The translations under genes and the position numbers were made by a program. The notes under the pieces were generated by a model. That model saw only the letters and a program-made list of their open reading frames with translations. It did not search any database and was not told the DNA's origin. From Mycolicibacter kumamotonensis (GTDB lineage Bacteria; Actinomycetota; Actinomycetes; Mycobacteriales; Mycobacteriaceae), in contig NZ_MVHU01000005.1 in the NCBI RefSeq assembly GCF_002086285.1, positions 1 to 64,000 on the forward strand: 64,000 bases of DNA, given 5' to 3'. The stretch's first letter is position 1; each line of letters begins with the position of its first letter. Shown in pieces: positions 21,226 through 30,702 of the stretch.

Positions 21226-21884
21226 GTGTTGGCGGCTCGCCAGGTGTCGAAGTGCGCCACCTGCTCGGCCGGCAGCCGCTTGGCCGGCTTGAAGTCGGTG
21301 CCCTTGGTGTAGGCGATCGGGAACAACCCACCCTGGCTGTACTGCTCGTAGGGGATGCCGAGCACCTCGGCGGCCTGCTTCTCACCGTCCTCGAGCAGGT
21401 GCAGCGTCGTCCAGCAGGAGCCCAGCCCACGGGAGCGCAACGCCAGGCAGTAGCTCCACGCAGCCGGGAACAGCGACGCCCAGAACGACGCGCTGATGCC
21501 CAGCGGCGCCTTCTCCGGCCGGCCCTCCAAACAGGGGATCATCATCACCGGCACGTCCTGCAGGTGCTCGGCCAGGTATTTGGCCGAGTCGCTGACGAAC
21601 TCCATCCGCTCGCCGCGCACGTCGCCCTCGCCGTAGTCGGGCTTCATCTGGTTCAGATACGGCATGGCGTTGGCGCGGTAGATGTCGGCGATCGCCTGCT
21701 TCTTGACCGGGTCGGTGACGAACATCCATTGCCAGCCCTGGGCGTTGGAGCCGGTGGGCGCCTGCAGGGCGATCTCGAGGCACTCCATGAGCACCTCACG
21801 CGGAACGGGCTTGTCGAAGTCGAGTCGTTTGCGGACCGATCGGGTGGTGGTCAGGACTTCGTCTGCGGACAAGTTGAGTGACAT
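21222..21884 (-). CDS. FMN-dependent nitroreductase family protein
   Basis: A 220-residue nitroreductase: the FMN phosphate-binding RSVRKRLDFDKPVP at the N-terminus, APTGSNAQGWQWMFV, and GLGSCWTTLHL in the C-terminal half. It is the ortholog of Rv3368c, a protein of solved structure but without known substrate. The ATG at 21884 gives the family length. Its neighbour here is an alpha/beta hydrolase rather than the Rv3369 flavin protein of M. tuberculosis. Co-transcription with the hydrolase is possible (same strand, 63-bp gap). Confidence 0.92.
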   Translation of the reverse strand: MSLNLSADEVLTTTRSVRKRLDFDKPVPREVLMECLEIALQAPTGSNAQGWQWMFVTDPVKKQAIADIYRANAMPYLNQMKPDYGEGDVRGERMEFVSDSAKYLAEHLQDVPVMMIPCLEGRPEKAPLGISASFWASLFPAAWSYCLALRSRGLGSCWTTLHLLEDGEKQAAEVLGIPYEQYSQGGLFPIAYTKGTDFKPAKRLPAEQVAHFDTWRAANT

Positions 21885-21947
21885 GTGGCGAGACTATCGG
21901 GCTTTACCGTCAATGTCCGCAATGCCTGCCGCCTACTACGGCGTCGC

Positions 21948-22880
21948 CTAGGCCGCCGGCGCGGACGGGCGGTCCTCCAGCCCGTCGAAAAACTCGAGGA
22001 TGGCCCGCGCACCGGTCTGCGGAATCTCGGCCTGCCAGAAGTGGCTTGCAAACGGCAGCAGCTTGACGTCGTCGGGCGAGCCGGGAATATCGTGGGCCAG
22101 CCGTGTTCCCCAGGAGGGCGGCAAGAAGCAATCCTCCGCAGCCCAGATCACCCGTGCCGGCTTGGTCCAGGATTTCAGTGTCGGGACCGCATCGAGCGTC
22201 CAGTGCGGCGATTGCGAGATCACATAGCGGATCCAGTCGCGCCGCAGTTGGCCCCCTTGGTCCAAGGCCGCGAACCAGTCCTGGGCCAGCGCGGCGGGAA
22301 AACGGCCGCGCACGATGGTCTGCGGCAGACTGTGCCGCTTGAGGATGAACTGCAGGAGCCGTATTCCGGACAGCAGCGGGACGAGCCGGTGCCGAGCCAG
22401 CCAGGACGTGATACTGATCATCGGGACCAGCCAATTGTCGTAGCAGACAACGTCGGTGAAGACGACGGCCTTGACGCGCGCGCCGTAGCGTTTCAGGAAC
22501 TGCTGGCCGTGTGAGCCGCCCTGATCGTGAAAGACCGCGTAGGTTTCGTCGATACCCAGGCCGTCCAGCAGTTGCGACAGCATCAGCGCCTGGCCGGGGC
22601 TGGACAGGTCGGCGTCGGCTTTGGGCGCAGATCGCCCCAAACCGAGCAGATCCGGCACGATGCAGTCGTAGCGCTCACCCAGCGTGCCCAACAGCGGTTC
22701 CCACAACCGGGAAGAGGTGGGAATCCCGTGGACCAGCAACAGCTTTGGCCCACTGCCGTGGCGCAGGTAGGAGACGCGCCCGCAGTCCAGATCGATGTAC
22801 TGCCGTTGCAAGGTCCCCACCGCCATGGACGGTGTTTCCGGTTGCATGCGGCGCAGCGGCGCCCTGTTCGCTGTCAGCAT
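21948..22880 (-). CDS. Alpha/beta hydrolase with Asp nucleophile (dehalogenase/epoxide-hydrolase-like)
   Basis: A 310-residue alpha/beta hydrolase. The oxyanion motif is HGIPTSS, and the nucleophile elbow reads HDQGGSHG, with Asp where esterases have Ser. This is the pattern of haloalkane dehalogenases and epoxide hydrolases (HDxGG). The acid is probably in AAEDCFLPP and the catalytic His in FASHFWQAE. Cap-domain residues (two Trp halide ligands or two Tyr) are not clear enough to choose between the two activities. ATG 22880 has GGGGGAGACAG ahead; an internal ATG at 22847 is also possible. No counterpart stands at this place in M. tuberculosis, so it is an insertion between the Rv3368c and dnaE2 orthologs. 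Confidence 0.85.
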   Translation of the reverse strand: MLTANRAPLRRMQPETPSMAVGTLQRQYIDLDCGRVSYLRHGSGPKLLLVHGIPTSSRLWEPLLGTLGERYDCIVPDLLGLGRSAPKADADLSSPGQALMLSQLLDGLGIDETYAVFHDQGGSHGQQFLKRYGARVKAVVFTDVVCYDNWLVPMISITSWLARHRLVPLLSGIRLLQFILKRHSLPQTIVRGRFPAALAQDWFAALDQGGQLRRDWIRYVISQSPHWTLDAVPTLKSWTKPARVIWAAEDCFLPPSWGTRLAHDIPGSPDDVKLLPFASHFWQAEIPQTGARAILEFFDGLEDRPSAPAA

Positions 22881-22999
22881 CTGTCTCCCCCAGGTATGGC
22901 ATCCCGGTATCCCCTGCCCCGATTGCGTGAAGCTCAGCGTGCGGGACCCTGAGCTGAGGGTAATCGATGCCATTTGCCGCGACGGACCGCCCTCGGGTG

Positions 23000-25900
23000 T
23001 CAGCGGAAATCCCGGGACCGCGACCCCACCGCCAACTCGAGGGCGCCCAGCCGCTCGGCCAACACGGTGACCGCCCCGCTGGCGTTCTGCACCCGCCCGC
23101 GGATCAACAGCGCCGTCGCGGTCTGCGCCAATCGGCGATGCCGCGTCCACACCCCCGGCGTGCACAGCACGTTGACCATCCCGGTCTCGTCCTCGAGATT
23201 GACGAACGTCACCCCGCGGGCGGTCGCCGGCCGCTGCCGGTGCGTCACCGCGCCGGCCACCAGCACCCGGGTGCCGTCGGGGACGGCGGTCAGTTGCCCG
23301 GCCGGAACGACCCCGGCCGCGTCCAGGTCGGCGCGCAGGAACTGGGTCGGGAAGCTGTCCGGCGACACCCCGGTGGCCCACACGTCGGCGGCGGACAGCT
23401 CGATCTCGCTCATCCCGGGCAGTGCCGGGGTGTGCCCGGGCACCCCCACCCCGGGCAACCGGTCCGGCCGCTGGCCCGCCGCCGCCCCGGCCGCCCACAA
23501 CGCCTCACGGCGCGAGGTGCCGAAGCAGCCGAACGCGCCCGCGGTCGCCAGCGCCTCGGCCTGCGGGGCGGTCAGTTGGACCCGGGCGGTCAGATCCAGC
23601 ATCGAGGCGAACGGACCGTGAGCCTCGCGGTCGGCCACCAGCCGCTCGGCGAGGTCGACACCGATGCCCCGGACGGCACCCAGCCCCAGCCGGACCTGCG
23701 TCCCGGCCTCGGCCAACGTGGCATGCGCCAGGCTGGCGTTGACGTCCGGGCCGTGCACCACGACCCCGTGCCGGCGGGCGTCGGCGACCAGCGACTGCGG
23801 CGAATAGAAGCCCATCGGCTGCGCCCGTAGCAGTGCGGCGCAGAACGCAGCCGGGTGGTGCAGCTTGAACCAGGCCGAGTAGAACACCAGCGACGCGAAG
23901 CTCATCGCGTGACTCTCCGGAAACCCGTAGTTGGCGAAGGCTTCCAGCTTTTCGTAGATCCGATCGGCCACCGCGCCGGTGATGCCGTGACATTCGGCCA
24001 TGCCGTCGTAGAAGCGGTCTCGCAGCCGGCGCATCCGCTCCGGGGACCGCTTGGAGCCCATCGCGCGCCGCAACTGGTCGGCTTCACCCGCGGTGAAGCC
24101 GGCGCAGTCCACCGCCAGCGTCATCAACTGCTCCTGGAACAGCGGTATCCCCAAGGTTTTTCGTAACGCCCGCTCCATGCTCGGATGCTCATAGGTCACC
24201 GGGTCGATGCCGTTGCGACGGCGAATGTAGGGGTGCACCGACCCGCCCTGGATCGGCCCGGGGCGGATCAGCGCCACTTCCACCACCAGGTCGTAGAACA
24301 CCCGCGGACGCAGCCGCGGCAGGGTGGCCATCTGCGCGCGTGACTCCACCTGAAACACCCCGACCGAGTCGGCGCGGGCCAGCATCTCATACACCGCCGG
24401 CTCGGACAGATCGATTGCGGCCAGGTCCACCTCGATGCCCTTGTGCTCGGCCACCAGGTCGATCGCGTAGTGCAATGCGGACAGCATGCCCAGCCCCAGT
24501 AGGTCGAACTTCACCAGACCGATTGCCGCACAGTCGTCTTTGTCCCACTGCAACACACTGCGGCCGGGCATCCGAGCCCATTCCACCGGGCACACGTCGG
24601 CGATCGGCCGGTCACAGATCACCATGCCGCCGGAGTGGATACCCAGATGCCTTGGCAGGTCGGCGATCTGGGTGGCCATGTCGATGACCTGCCCGGGGAT
24701 GCCTTCGATATCAGCATCGTCGGCATGATTCAATGCGCCCCACCGGCCCAGCTGCTTGCTCCAGGCGTCCTGCTGGCCCGGCGAGTAGCCCAGCGCGCGG
24801 GCCATGTCCCGCACCGCGCTGCGACCCCGGTAGGTGATCACATTGGCGACCTGGGCGGCGTGGTCGCGGCCGTATTTGTCGTAGACGTACTGGATCACCT
24901 CTTCGCGCCGATCCGACTCGATGTCGATGTCGATGTCGGGCGGGCCGTCGCGGGCCGGGGACAGGAACCGCTCGAACAGCAACCCATTGGCCACCGGATC
25001 CACCGCGGTGACACCGAGAGCGTAGCAGACCGCGGAGTTGGCCGCCGATCCCCGGCCCTGGCATAGGATGTCGCTTTTCCGGCAGAACCGGGTGATGTCG
25101 TGCACCACCAGGAAATACCCCGGAAAACCCAGCTGGGCAATGACTTCCAGCTCTCGATCGATCTGAGCGTAGGCTTTTCGAGCGCGCGGCGCTCCCCCGG
25201 GCGGCCCATAGCGTTCCGCGGCGCCGGCCAGGGTCAGCCGCCGCAGCCAACTGTTCTCGGTATGCCCGTCCGGGACGCGGAACGAGGGCAGCTGCGGGGC
25301 GATCAGCGCCAGCGAAAACGCGCACTGTTCGCCGAGTTCGGCCGCCGCCGGCACCGCCGACGGGTGCGCCGCGAACAATCGGGCCATCTCCGCGCCGGAA
25401 CGCAGATGCGCACCGCCCAGCGGGGCCAGCCGGCCGGCGGCGGCATCCAGCGACTGCCGGGCCCGGATCGCCCCCATCGCCATCGCCAGTCGCCCCCGCT
25501 CCGGCCGGGCGAAATGCGCTGCGGTGGTGGCCACTACCGAAACCCCGAACCGGGGCGCCAGCGCCGCCAAGGCCGCGTTGCGCTCGTCGTCGCAGGGATC
25601 GTCGTGCCGGGTCAGCTCGACACTGACCCGCGCGGCCCCGAACCGGTCCACCAGGCCGGCCAGTGCCGTCGCCGCGGCGTCCGGTCCGCCGGTGGCCAGC
25701 GCGTGACGGACGTGGCCCTTGCGGCATCCGGTCAGGATGTGCCAGTGCCCGCCCGCGGCGTCGGCCAGCGTGTCCAGATCGAAACGCGGCCTGTCCTTTT
25801 CGCCGGCCAGGTGCGCGGCGGCGATCTGCCGTGACAACCGCCGGTAGCCCTCGGGGCCGCGGGCCAGCACCAGCAGGTGCGGGCCGGGCGGGTCCGGGTC

Positions 25901-26317
25901 CTCGGTGCGGGCCCGGAAAGCCCCGAAACCACCGGAAGCACCCAGCGACAGCTCGGCGCCGAAGACGGTGGCGATCCCCTGGCCCGCGGCGGCCAGCTCG
26001 GCGGCCGCCTCGGCGAACCGCACCACCCCGTACAAGCCGTTGTGGTCGGTCAGCGCAATCGCCCGCAGGCCCAGCCGGGCGGCCTCGGCGACCAGTTCCT
26101 GCGGGGTGCTGGCCCCGTCCAGGAAGCTGTACGCCGAGTGCGCGTGCAGCTCGGCATAAGGGACCGTCGGGCCGGCCGGGCGGGGCTCGGCCCGCGGCGC
26201 CGACCGTCCGCGATCGGCCGACACACCGGCCGGGCTACCAGTGTGACGAGGCTTACCATCGAGCACTCGCTCCATTTCCGCCCAGCTCGGCGGCCCACTG
26301 CCCCAACCCACACCCAT
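23000..26317 (-). CDS. dnaE2: Error-prone DNA polymerase III alpha subunit, DnaE2
   Basis: A C-family polymerase of about 1105 residues. The PHP domain opens with YAELHAHSAYSFLDG; the palm carries PDIDIDIESDRREEV with the catalytic aspartates; RPGPIQGGSVHPYIRRR and GFPESHAMSFA are family blocks; and an OB-fold near the C-terminus ends in SRSRDFR. DnaE2 does mutagenic lesion bypass with ImuA' and ImuB, whose genes lie at 37-39 kb. The start is one of three close options: GTG 26320, ATG 26317 or GTG 26311, the last giving the MGWGSGPP start typical of the family. An SOS box 8 bp from the ATG shows LexA control, and TACGTT inside it could be the -10 of a leaderless transcript. Confidence 0.96.
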   Translation of the reverse strand: MGVGWGSGPPSWAEMERVLDGKPRHTGSPAGVSADRGRSAPRAEPRPAGPTVPYAELHAHSAYSFLDGASTPQELVAEAARLGLRAIALTDHNGLYGVVRFAEAAAELAAAGQGIATVFGAELSLGASGGFGAFRARTEDPDPPGPHLLVLARGPEGYRRLSRQIAAAHLAGEKDRPRFDLDTLADAAGGHWHILTGCRKGHVRHALATGGPDAAATALAGLVDRFGAARVSVELTRHDDPCDDERNAALAALAPRFGVSVVATTAAHFARPERGRLAMAMGAIRARQSLDAAAGRLAPLGGAHLRSGAEMARLFAAHPSAVPAAAELGEQCAFSLALIAPQLPSFRVPDGHTENSWLRRLTLAGAAERYGPPGGAPRARKAYAQIDRELEVIAQLGFPGYFLVVHDITRFCRKSDILCQGRGSAANSAVCYALGVTAVDPVANGLLFERFLSPARDGPPDIDIDIESDRREEVIQYVYDKYGRDHAAQVANVITYRGRSAVRDMARALGYSPGQQDAWSKQLGRWGALNHADDADIEGIPGQVIDMATQIADLPRHLGIHSGGMVICDRPIADVCPVEWARMPGRSVLQWDKDDCAAIGLVKFDLLGLGMLSALHYAIDLVAEHKGIEVDLAAIDLSEPAVYEMLARADSVGVFQVESRAQMATLPRLRPRVFYDLVVEVALIRPGPIQGGSVHPYIRRRNGIDPVTYEHPSMERALRKTLGIPLFQEQLMTLAVDCAGFTAGEADQLRRAMGSKRSPERMRRLRDRFYDGMAECHGITGAVADRIYEKLEAFANYGFPESHAMSFASLVFYSAWFKLHHPAAFCAALLRAQPMGFYSPQSLVADARRHGVVVHGPDVNASLAHATLAEAGTQVRLGLGAVRGIGVDLAERLVADREAHGPFASMLDLTARVQLTAPQAEALATAGAFGCFGTSRREALWAAGAAAGQRPDRLPGVGVPGHTPALPGMSEIELSAADVWATGVSPDSFPTQFLRADLDAAGVVPAGQLTAVPDGTRVLVAGAVTHRQRPATARGVTFVNLEDETGMVNVLCTPGVWTRHRRLAQTATALLIRGRVQNASGAVTVLAERLGALELAVGSRSRDFR

Positions 26318-26324
26318 CACGATA

Positions 26325-26340
26325 TCGAACGTATGTTCGA
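26325..26340 (-). promoter_or_regulatory. SOS box (LexA operator) of dnaE2
   Basis: TCGAACGTATGTTCGA is a perfect match to the mycobacterial LexA consensus TCGAAC-N4-GTTCGA. It lies only 4-8 bp from the candidate dnaE2 starts and would block the -10 region. It is about 83 bp from mmpS on the other strand. Confidence 0.95.
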
Positions 26341-26380
26341 TTCGCGCACCCTTGAGTGTTGGAAAGAACTTTGATGCACT

Positions 26381-26395
26381 AATCTGTGTCAGATT
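26381..26395 (+). promoter_or_regulatory. Perfect 15-bp palindrome in the mmpS leader, candidate operator
   Basis: AATCTG-TGT-CAGATT is a perfect inverted repeat 27 bp before the mmpS ATG. Its size and place fit a TetR- or MarR-type repressor site, as is usual for mmpS/mmpL pairs, but no regulator gene is adjacent. The rest of the dnaE2-mmpS gap shows only the SOS box. Confidence 0.5.
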
Positions 26396-26422
26396 CCGGC
26401 ACCACCCGAAAGGCAATTCTTG

Positions 26423-26854
26423 ATGTTCGGCGTTGTCAGACGCGCGTGGTTACCGCTGCTCATCGTGATGGTTCTCGTGGTGGGGGGGTTCGTCGTGCAT
26501 CGCATTCGCGGCTATTTCGGCGGTGATGACAGCGGCAGCAGGGCCGTCCCCTTCGAGGACACCAAGCCGTTTCACCCCAAGGTCGTCGTCTACGACATCT
26601 TCAGTCCGGACGGGACCTACGCCGACATCAACTATCTCGACTTGGAAGCCTTACCGCAGCGGGTCGACGGTGCCGCCCTGCCGTGGTCACTGACCCTGTC
26701 GACCACCAACCCGGCGGTGAGCCCCAATATCGTCGCCCAGGGTGACGGCAGCACCATCGGCTGCCGGGTCACCATCGACGGCGTGCTCAAAGACGAACGA
26801 ATCACCAGCAGCCCCGTCAGCGCCCAGACCTTCTGCATTGTGAAATCAGGATGA
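26423..26854 (+). CDS. MmpS family membrane protein
   Basis: A 143-residue MmpS: a single N-terminal membrane helix (about residues 8-27, [15 protein letters not shown]), then a periplasmic beta-sandwich domain with [12 protein letters not shown] near the start and a pair of cysteines (GCRVTI, TFCIVK) that can form the family disulfide. MmpS proteins assist the cognate MmpL in exporting lipids or siderophores. The ATG at 26423 is preceded by GAAAGG; a TTG one codon earlier is less likely. It overlaps mmpL by ATGA. Which MmpS4/S5-type paralog it is cannot be told by eye. Confidence 0.93.
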   Translation: MFGVVRRAWLPLLIVMVLVVGGFVVHRIRGYFGGDDSGSRAVPFEDTKPFHPKVVVYDIFSPDGTYADINYLDLEALPQRVDGAALPWSLTLSTTNPAVSPNIVAQGDGSTIGCRVTIDGVLKDERITSSPVSAQTFCIVKSG

Positions 26855-29757
26855 GCAAACACCTCAGCGACGACACCCCCACCGAAACGCTGCCGGCCGC
26901 GCAGCCGCCCCACCGCGGCGCCATCGCGACCTGGGTCCGCCGGCTCGCGGTACCACTCATTCTGGCCTGGTTGGCGATCACCGTGCTGGTCAACGTGATC
27001 GTGCCGCAACTCGACGAGGTCGGGGCGATGCGCGCCGTCTCGATGAGTCCCAAAGACGCCCCGTCGATGATCTCGATGATGCGCATCGGCAAGACCTTCG
27101 ACGAGTTCAAGTCGGACAGTTCGGCGATGGTGGTGCTCGAAGGCGACCAGCCGCTCGGCGACGACGCGCACAAGTACTACGACGAGCTGGTCGCCAAGAT
27201 GCAGGCCGACACCGAGCACGTCGAGCACATCCAGGACTTCTGGAGCGACCCGCTGACCGCGGCCGGGTCGCAGAGCCCGGACGGCAAGGCCGCCTACGTG
27301 CAGGTGTATCTGGCCGGCAACATGGGCGAGACGCTGGCCAACGACTCGGTCAAGGCCGTCCAGCAGATGATCGCCGAGACCCCGCCGCCGCCCGGTGTGC
27401 AGGCCTATGTCACCGGTCCCTCGGCGCTCAATGCCGATCAGCACATCGCCGGCGACAAGAGCCTGAAGATCATCACCGCGCTGACGTTCGTGGTGATCAT
27501 CGTGATGCTGCTGAACTTCTACCGGTCGATCGGCACGGTGCTGCTGGTGCTGGGCATGGTGGTGTTCGAACTGGCCGCGGCCCGCGGCGTGGTGGCCGTA
27601 CTGGGCTTCTACAACATCATCGGACTGTCCACATTCGCGGTGAACCTGCTGGTGACGTTGGCCATCGCCGCCTCCACCGACTACGCGATCTTCCTGCTCG
27701 GCCGCTATCAGGAGGCGCGGTCGCTCGGCGAGGACAAGGAGTCGGCCTTCCACACCATGTATCACGGCACCGCGCACGTGATCCTGGGCTCGGGGCTGAC
27801 CATCGCCGGGGCGACCTTCTGCCTGTCCTTCACCCGATTGCCCTACTTCAAGTCACTGGGTGTCCCGCTGGCGATCGGCATGGTGGTGGTGACGTTCGCG
27901 GCGCTGACCTTCGGTGCCGCGGTGGTGGTCGTGGCCAGCCGCTTCGGGATGCTCGAGCCCAAGCGGGCGATGCGGATCCGCGCGTGGCGGCGGCTGGGCG
28001 CGATGATCGTGCGCTGGCCGGGGCCGGTGCTGGTGGCCACCACCGCGGTCTGCCTGGTCGGGCTGCTCACCCTGCCGGGGTATGAGACCAACTACAACGA
28101 CCGGGTGTACATGCCGGACTACGTGCCGGCCAACATCGGCTACGCCGCCGCAGACCGGCACTTCTCCCAGGCCCGGATGAACCCGGAACTGCTGATGATC
28201 GAATCCGACCACGACCTGCGCAACCCGGCCGACTTCCTGATCATCAACCGGATCGCCAAACGGGTCTTCGAGGTGCCGGGGGTGGGGCGGGTGCAGACCA
28301 TCACCCGGCCGCTGGGCACGCCGATCGAACACACCACGATCCCGTTCGCGATGAGCATGCAGGGCACCACCCAGCAGCTGAACATGAAGTACATGCTCGA
28401 CCGCATGAAGGACATGCTCAAGATGGGCGACGACATGATGGTCTCGGTCGAGTCCATGCGCCAGATGCTGGAAGTCACCCGCGAGATGTCCGAGACCACC
28501 CACAGCATGGCCACCAAGATGCACATCATGCTCGACGACATCCAGAAGATGCGCGACGAGATGGCCGACTTCGATGACATGTGGCGCCCCATGCGCAGCT
28601 ACTTCTATTGGGAGCCGCACTGCTTCGACATCCCGATCTGCTGGTCGATCCGGTCGATCTTCGACCTGATGGACGGCATCGATGCGATGACCGAGGACTT
28701 CGAGAAGGTGCTGCCCGACATCGACCGGCTCGACTCGCTGATGCCGCGGATGCTCGAGATCATGCCGCCGATGATCTCGACCATGGAAAACATGCGGAAC
28801 ACCCAGCTGAAGATGCAGTCCACCATGGAGGGCCTGCAGCTGCAGATGGACAAGATGATGGACGGCCAGAACGCCATGGGCAAGGCGTTCGACGACTCCA
28901 AGAACGACGACTCCTTCTACCTGCCGCCCGAGGCGTTCGAGAACCCCGATTTCAAGCGCGGTATGAAGATGTTCCTCTCCCCGGACGGGCATGCGGTGCG
29001 GTTCATCATCAGCCACGAGGGCGACCCGATGTCCCCGGAGGGCGTCAGCCACATCGACCCGATCAAGAAGGCCGTACACGAGGCACTCAAGGGCACCCCG
29101 ATGGAGGGTTCACGGGTGTACCTGGCCGGCACCGCGTCGGTGTTCAAGGACATGAAGGACGGCTCGGCCTGGGACCTGATGATCGCGGGCATCGCCTCGC
29201 TGTGCCTGATCTTCATCATCATGCTGCTGATCACCCGGGCGGTGGTCGCCTCGGCGGTGATCGTCGGCACCGTGCTGTTGTCGCTGGGCACCTCGTTCGG
29301 GATCTCGGTGCTGGTCTGGCAGCACATCATCGGACTGCACCTGCACTGGATGGTGCTGGCGATGAGCGTGATCATCCTGTTGGCGGTGGGCTCGGACTAC
29401 AACCTGCTCTTGGTCTCCCGGATGAAGGAGGAGATGCGCGGCGGGCTCAAGACCGGCATCATCCGCGCCATGGGCGGCAGTGGCTCCGTGGTGACCTCGG
29501 CCGGCCTGGTGTTCGCCTTCACCATGATGTCGATGCTGGTCTCCGACCTGCGGGTGATCGGTCAGGTGGGCTCGACCATCGGACTGGGCCTGATCATCGA
29601 CACCCTGGTGATCCGCTCGTTCATGACGCCGTCGATCGCCGCGCTGCTGGGCCGCTGGTTCTGGTGGCCGCAGCGGGTGTGGTCACGACCGAGCCCGGTG
29701 GCTCAACAGGTCTCGCCGGCCGCGGCCCCCGACCCGGTGTCTGTCGGCCGCGTCTGA
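26851..29757 (+). CDS. MmpL family RND transporter
   Basis: A 968-residue RND transporter with an N-terminal membrane helix (about 31-52), a first porter domain, and two blocks of membrane helices. The proton-relay motifs are [12 protein letters not shown] (about 275) and [12 protein letters not shown] (about 848). Between the two halves, about residues 510-690 are strikingly Met- and Asp-rich heptad-like helices ([14 protein letters not shown] and onward), predicting the long coiled-coil arm of MmpL4/5-type proteins. MmpL proteins move lipids or siderophores such as mycobactin across the inner membrane. It is translationally coupled to mmpS (ATGA). The cargo is unknown; the coiled-coil favours an MmpL4/5-like role. 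It ends four bp from a convergent stress gene. Confidence 0.94.
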   Translation: MSKHLSDDTPTETLPAAQPPHRGAIATWVRRLAVPLILAWLAITVLVNVIVPQLDEVGAMRAVSMSPKDAPSMISMMRIGKTFDEFKSDSSAMVVLEGDQPLGDDAHKYYDELVAKMQADTEHVEHIQDFWSDPLTAAGSQSPDGKAAYVQVYLAGNMGETLANDSVKAVQQMIAETPPPPGVQAYVTGPSALNADQHIAGDKSLKIITALTFVVIIVMLLNFYRSIGTVLLVLGMVVFELAAARGVVAVLGFYNIIGLSTFAVNLLVTLAIAASTDYAIFLLGRYQEARSLGEDKESAFHTMYHGTAHVILGSGLTIAGATFCLSFTRLPYFKSLGVPLAIGMVVVTFAALTFGAAVVVVASRFGMLEPKRAMRIRAWRRLGAMIVRWPGPVLVATTAVCLVGLLTLPGYETNYNDRVYMPDYVPANIGYAAADRHFSQARMNPELLMIESDHDLRNPADFLIINRIAKRVFEVPGVGRVQTITRPLGTPIEHTTIPFAMSMQGTTQQLNMKYMLDRMKDMLKMGDDMMVSVESMRQMLEVTREMSETTHSMATKMHIMLDDIQKMRDEMADFDDMWRPMRSYFYWEPHCFDIPICWSIRSIFDLMDGIDAMTEDFEKVLPDIDRLDSLMPRMLEIMPPMISTMENMRNTQLKMQSTMEGLQLQMDKMMDGQNAMGKAFDDSKNDDSFYLPPEAFENPDFKRGMKMFLSPDGHAVRFIISHEGDPMSPEGVSHIDPIKKAVHEALKGTPMEGSRVYLAGTASVFKDMKDGSAWDLMIAGIASLCLIFIIMLLITRAVVASAVIVGTVLLSLGTSFGISVLVWQHIIGLHLHWMVLAMSVIILLAVGSDYNLLLVSRMKEEMRGGLKTGIIRAMGGSGSVVTSAGLVFAFTMMSMLVSDLRVIGQVGSTIGLGLIIDTLVIRSFMTPSIAALLGRWFWWPQRVWSRPSPVAQQVSPAAAPDPVSVGRV

Positions 29758-29761
29758 GCGG

Positions 29762-30634
29762 TCACGTCTTCGGGCGGACCACCAGCACCGGTGCATGCGC
29801 CGACTGCACCACCGCCAGGCTGACCGAGCCCAACAGCATGCCGGTGAAGCCGCCGCGGCCGTGGCTGCCCACCACCACCAGCTGGGCTTGCTGCGACTGC
29901 TCGACCAGTTGGTCGGCCGGCCGGTCGCAGACCACCACGCGACGCACCGTGACGTCGGGGTAACGCTCCCGCCAGCCGGCCAGCCGCTCGGCCAGGGCCA
30001 GTTCGCCGTCGGATTCCATTGCGGCCGCGTCGATGCCGGGGAAGTCGAGTACTCCGGTGTCGTGCCAGGCGTACACCGCCACCAGTTCCACTCCGCGCAG
30101 CGAAGCCTCCTCGAACGCCAGCGCCGTCGCGGCCTCCGACACCTGGGAGCCGTCGATGCCGACCACCACCGGTGCGGTGGCCGGGCGAGGATCGCCCTCC
30201 GGAGGGCCTTCGTGGATGACCACAACCGGGCAGTGCGCATGCCGGACCAGTGACGAGCTGACCGAGCCGAGCAGGCTGCGACGCAGCAGCCCGTGCCCGC
30301 GAGACCCGACCACCAGCCGGGCGGCATCCCGGCTCATGTCCACCAGCATCGGAACCGTCGAGCCGACCGCGATTTCGGCATCGACATGCAGGTCGGCGCC
30401 CTGGCTCTCGGCGATCTCGACGGCTTCCCGCAGGTGGCGCTCACCCTGTTCGTGCTGCCACTCGGTGTAGCCGGGCGGCATCGGCGTCTCGGGGAAGGTC
30501 ATCACCACCGGCGGGGCCAGCACATGGACCAGGGACAGCGGCAGGTTGTGCAGAACGGCGTCGCGGGCCGCCCACTCGACCGCCGCTTTCGACGACGGCG
30601 ACCCGTCGACACCGACCAGGATTCCGGGGTTCAC
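29762..30634 (-). CDS. Tandem universal stress protein
   Basis: A 290-residue protein made of two USP domains. Each ends with the ATP-binding G-2x-G-9x-G(S/T) signature: GSRGHGLLRRSLLGSVSS in the first and GSHGRGGFTGMLLGSVS in the second, so both sites look able to bind ATP. Each begins with VGVDGS or VGIDGS. Mycobacteria have several such tandem USPs, some under DosR control; I see no DosR box here. The start is GTG 30634 with GGAGG very close upstream. It is divergent from otsB. Confidence 0.92.
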   Translation of the reverse strand: MNPGILVGVDGSPSSKAAVEWAARDAVLHNLPLSLVHVLAPPVVMTFPETPMPPGYTEWQHEQGERHLREAVEIAESQGADLHVDAEIAVGSTVPMLVDMSRDAARLVVGSRGHGLLRRSLLGSVSSSLVRHAHCPVVVIHEGPPEGDPRPATAPVVVGIDGSQVSEAATALAFEEASLRGVELVAVYAWHDTGVLDFPGIDAAAMESDGELALAERLAGWRERYPDVTVRRVVVCDRPADQLVEQSQQAQLVVVGSHGRGGFTGMLLGSVSLAVVQSAHAPVLVVRPKT

Positions 30635-30702
30635 CCCTCCACGCTAAGCGGTGTGACACGGTGGTGACTACGTATCGTTCAACTCAGGAAGGCGAGCCGA
30701 AG

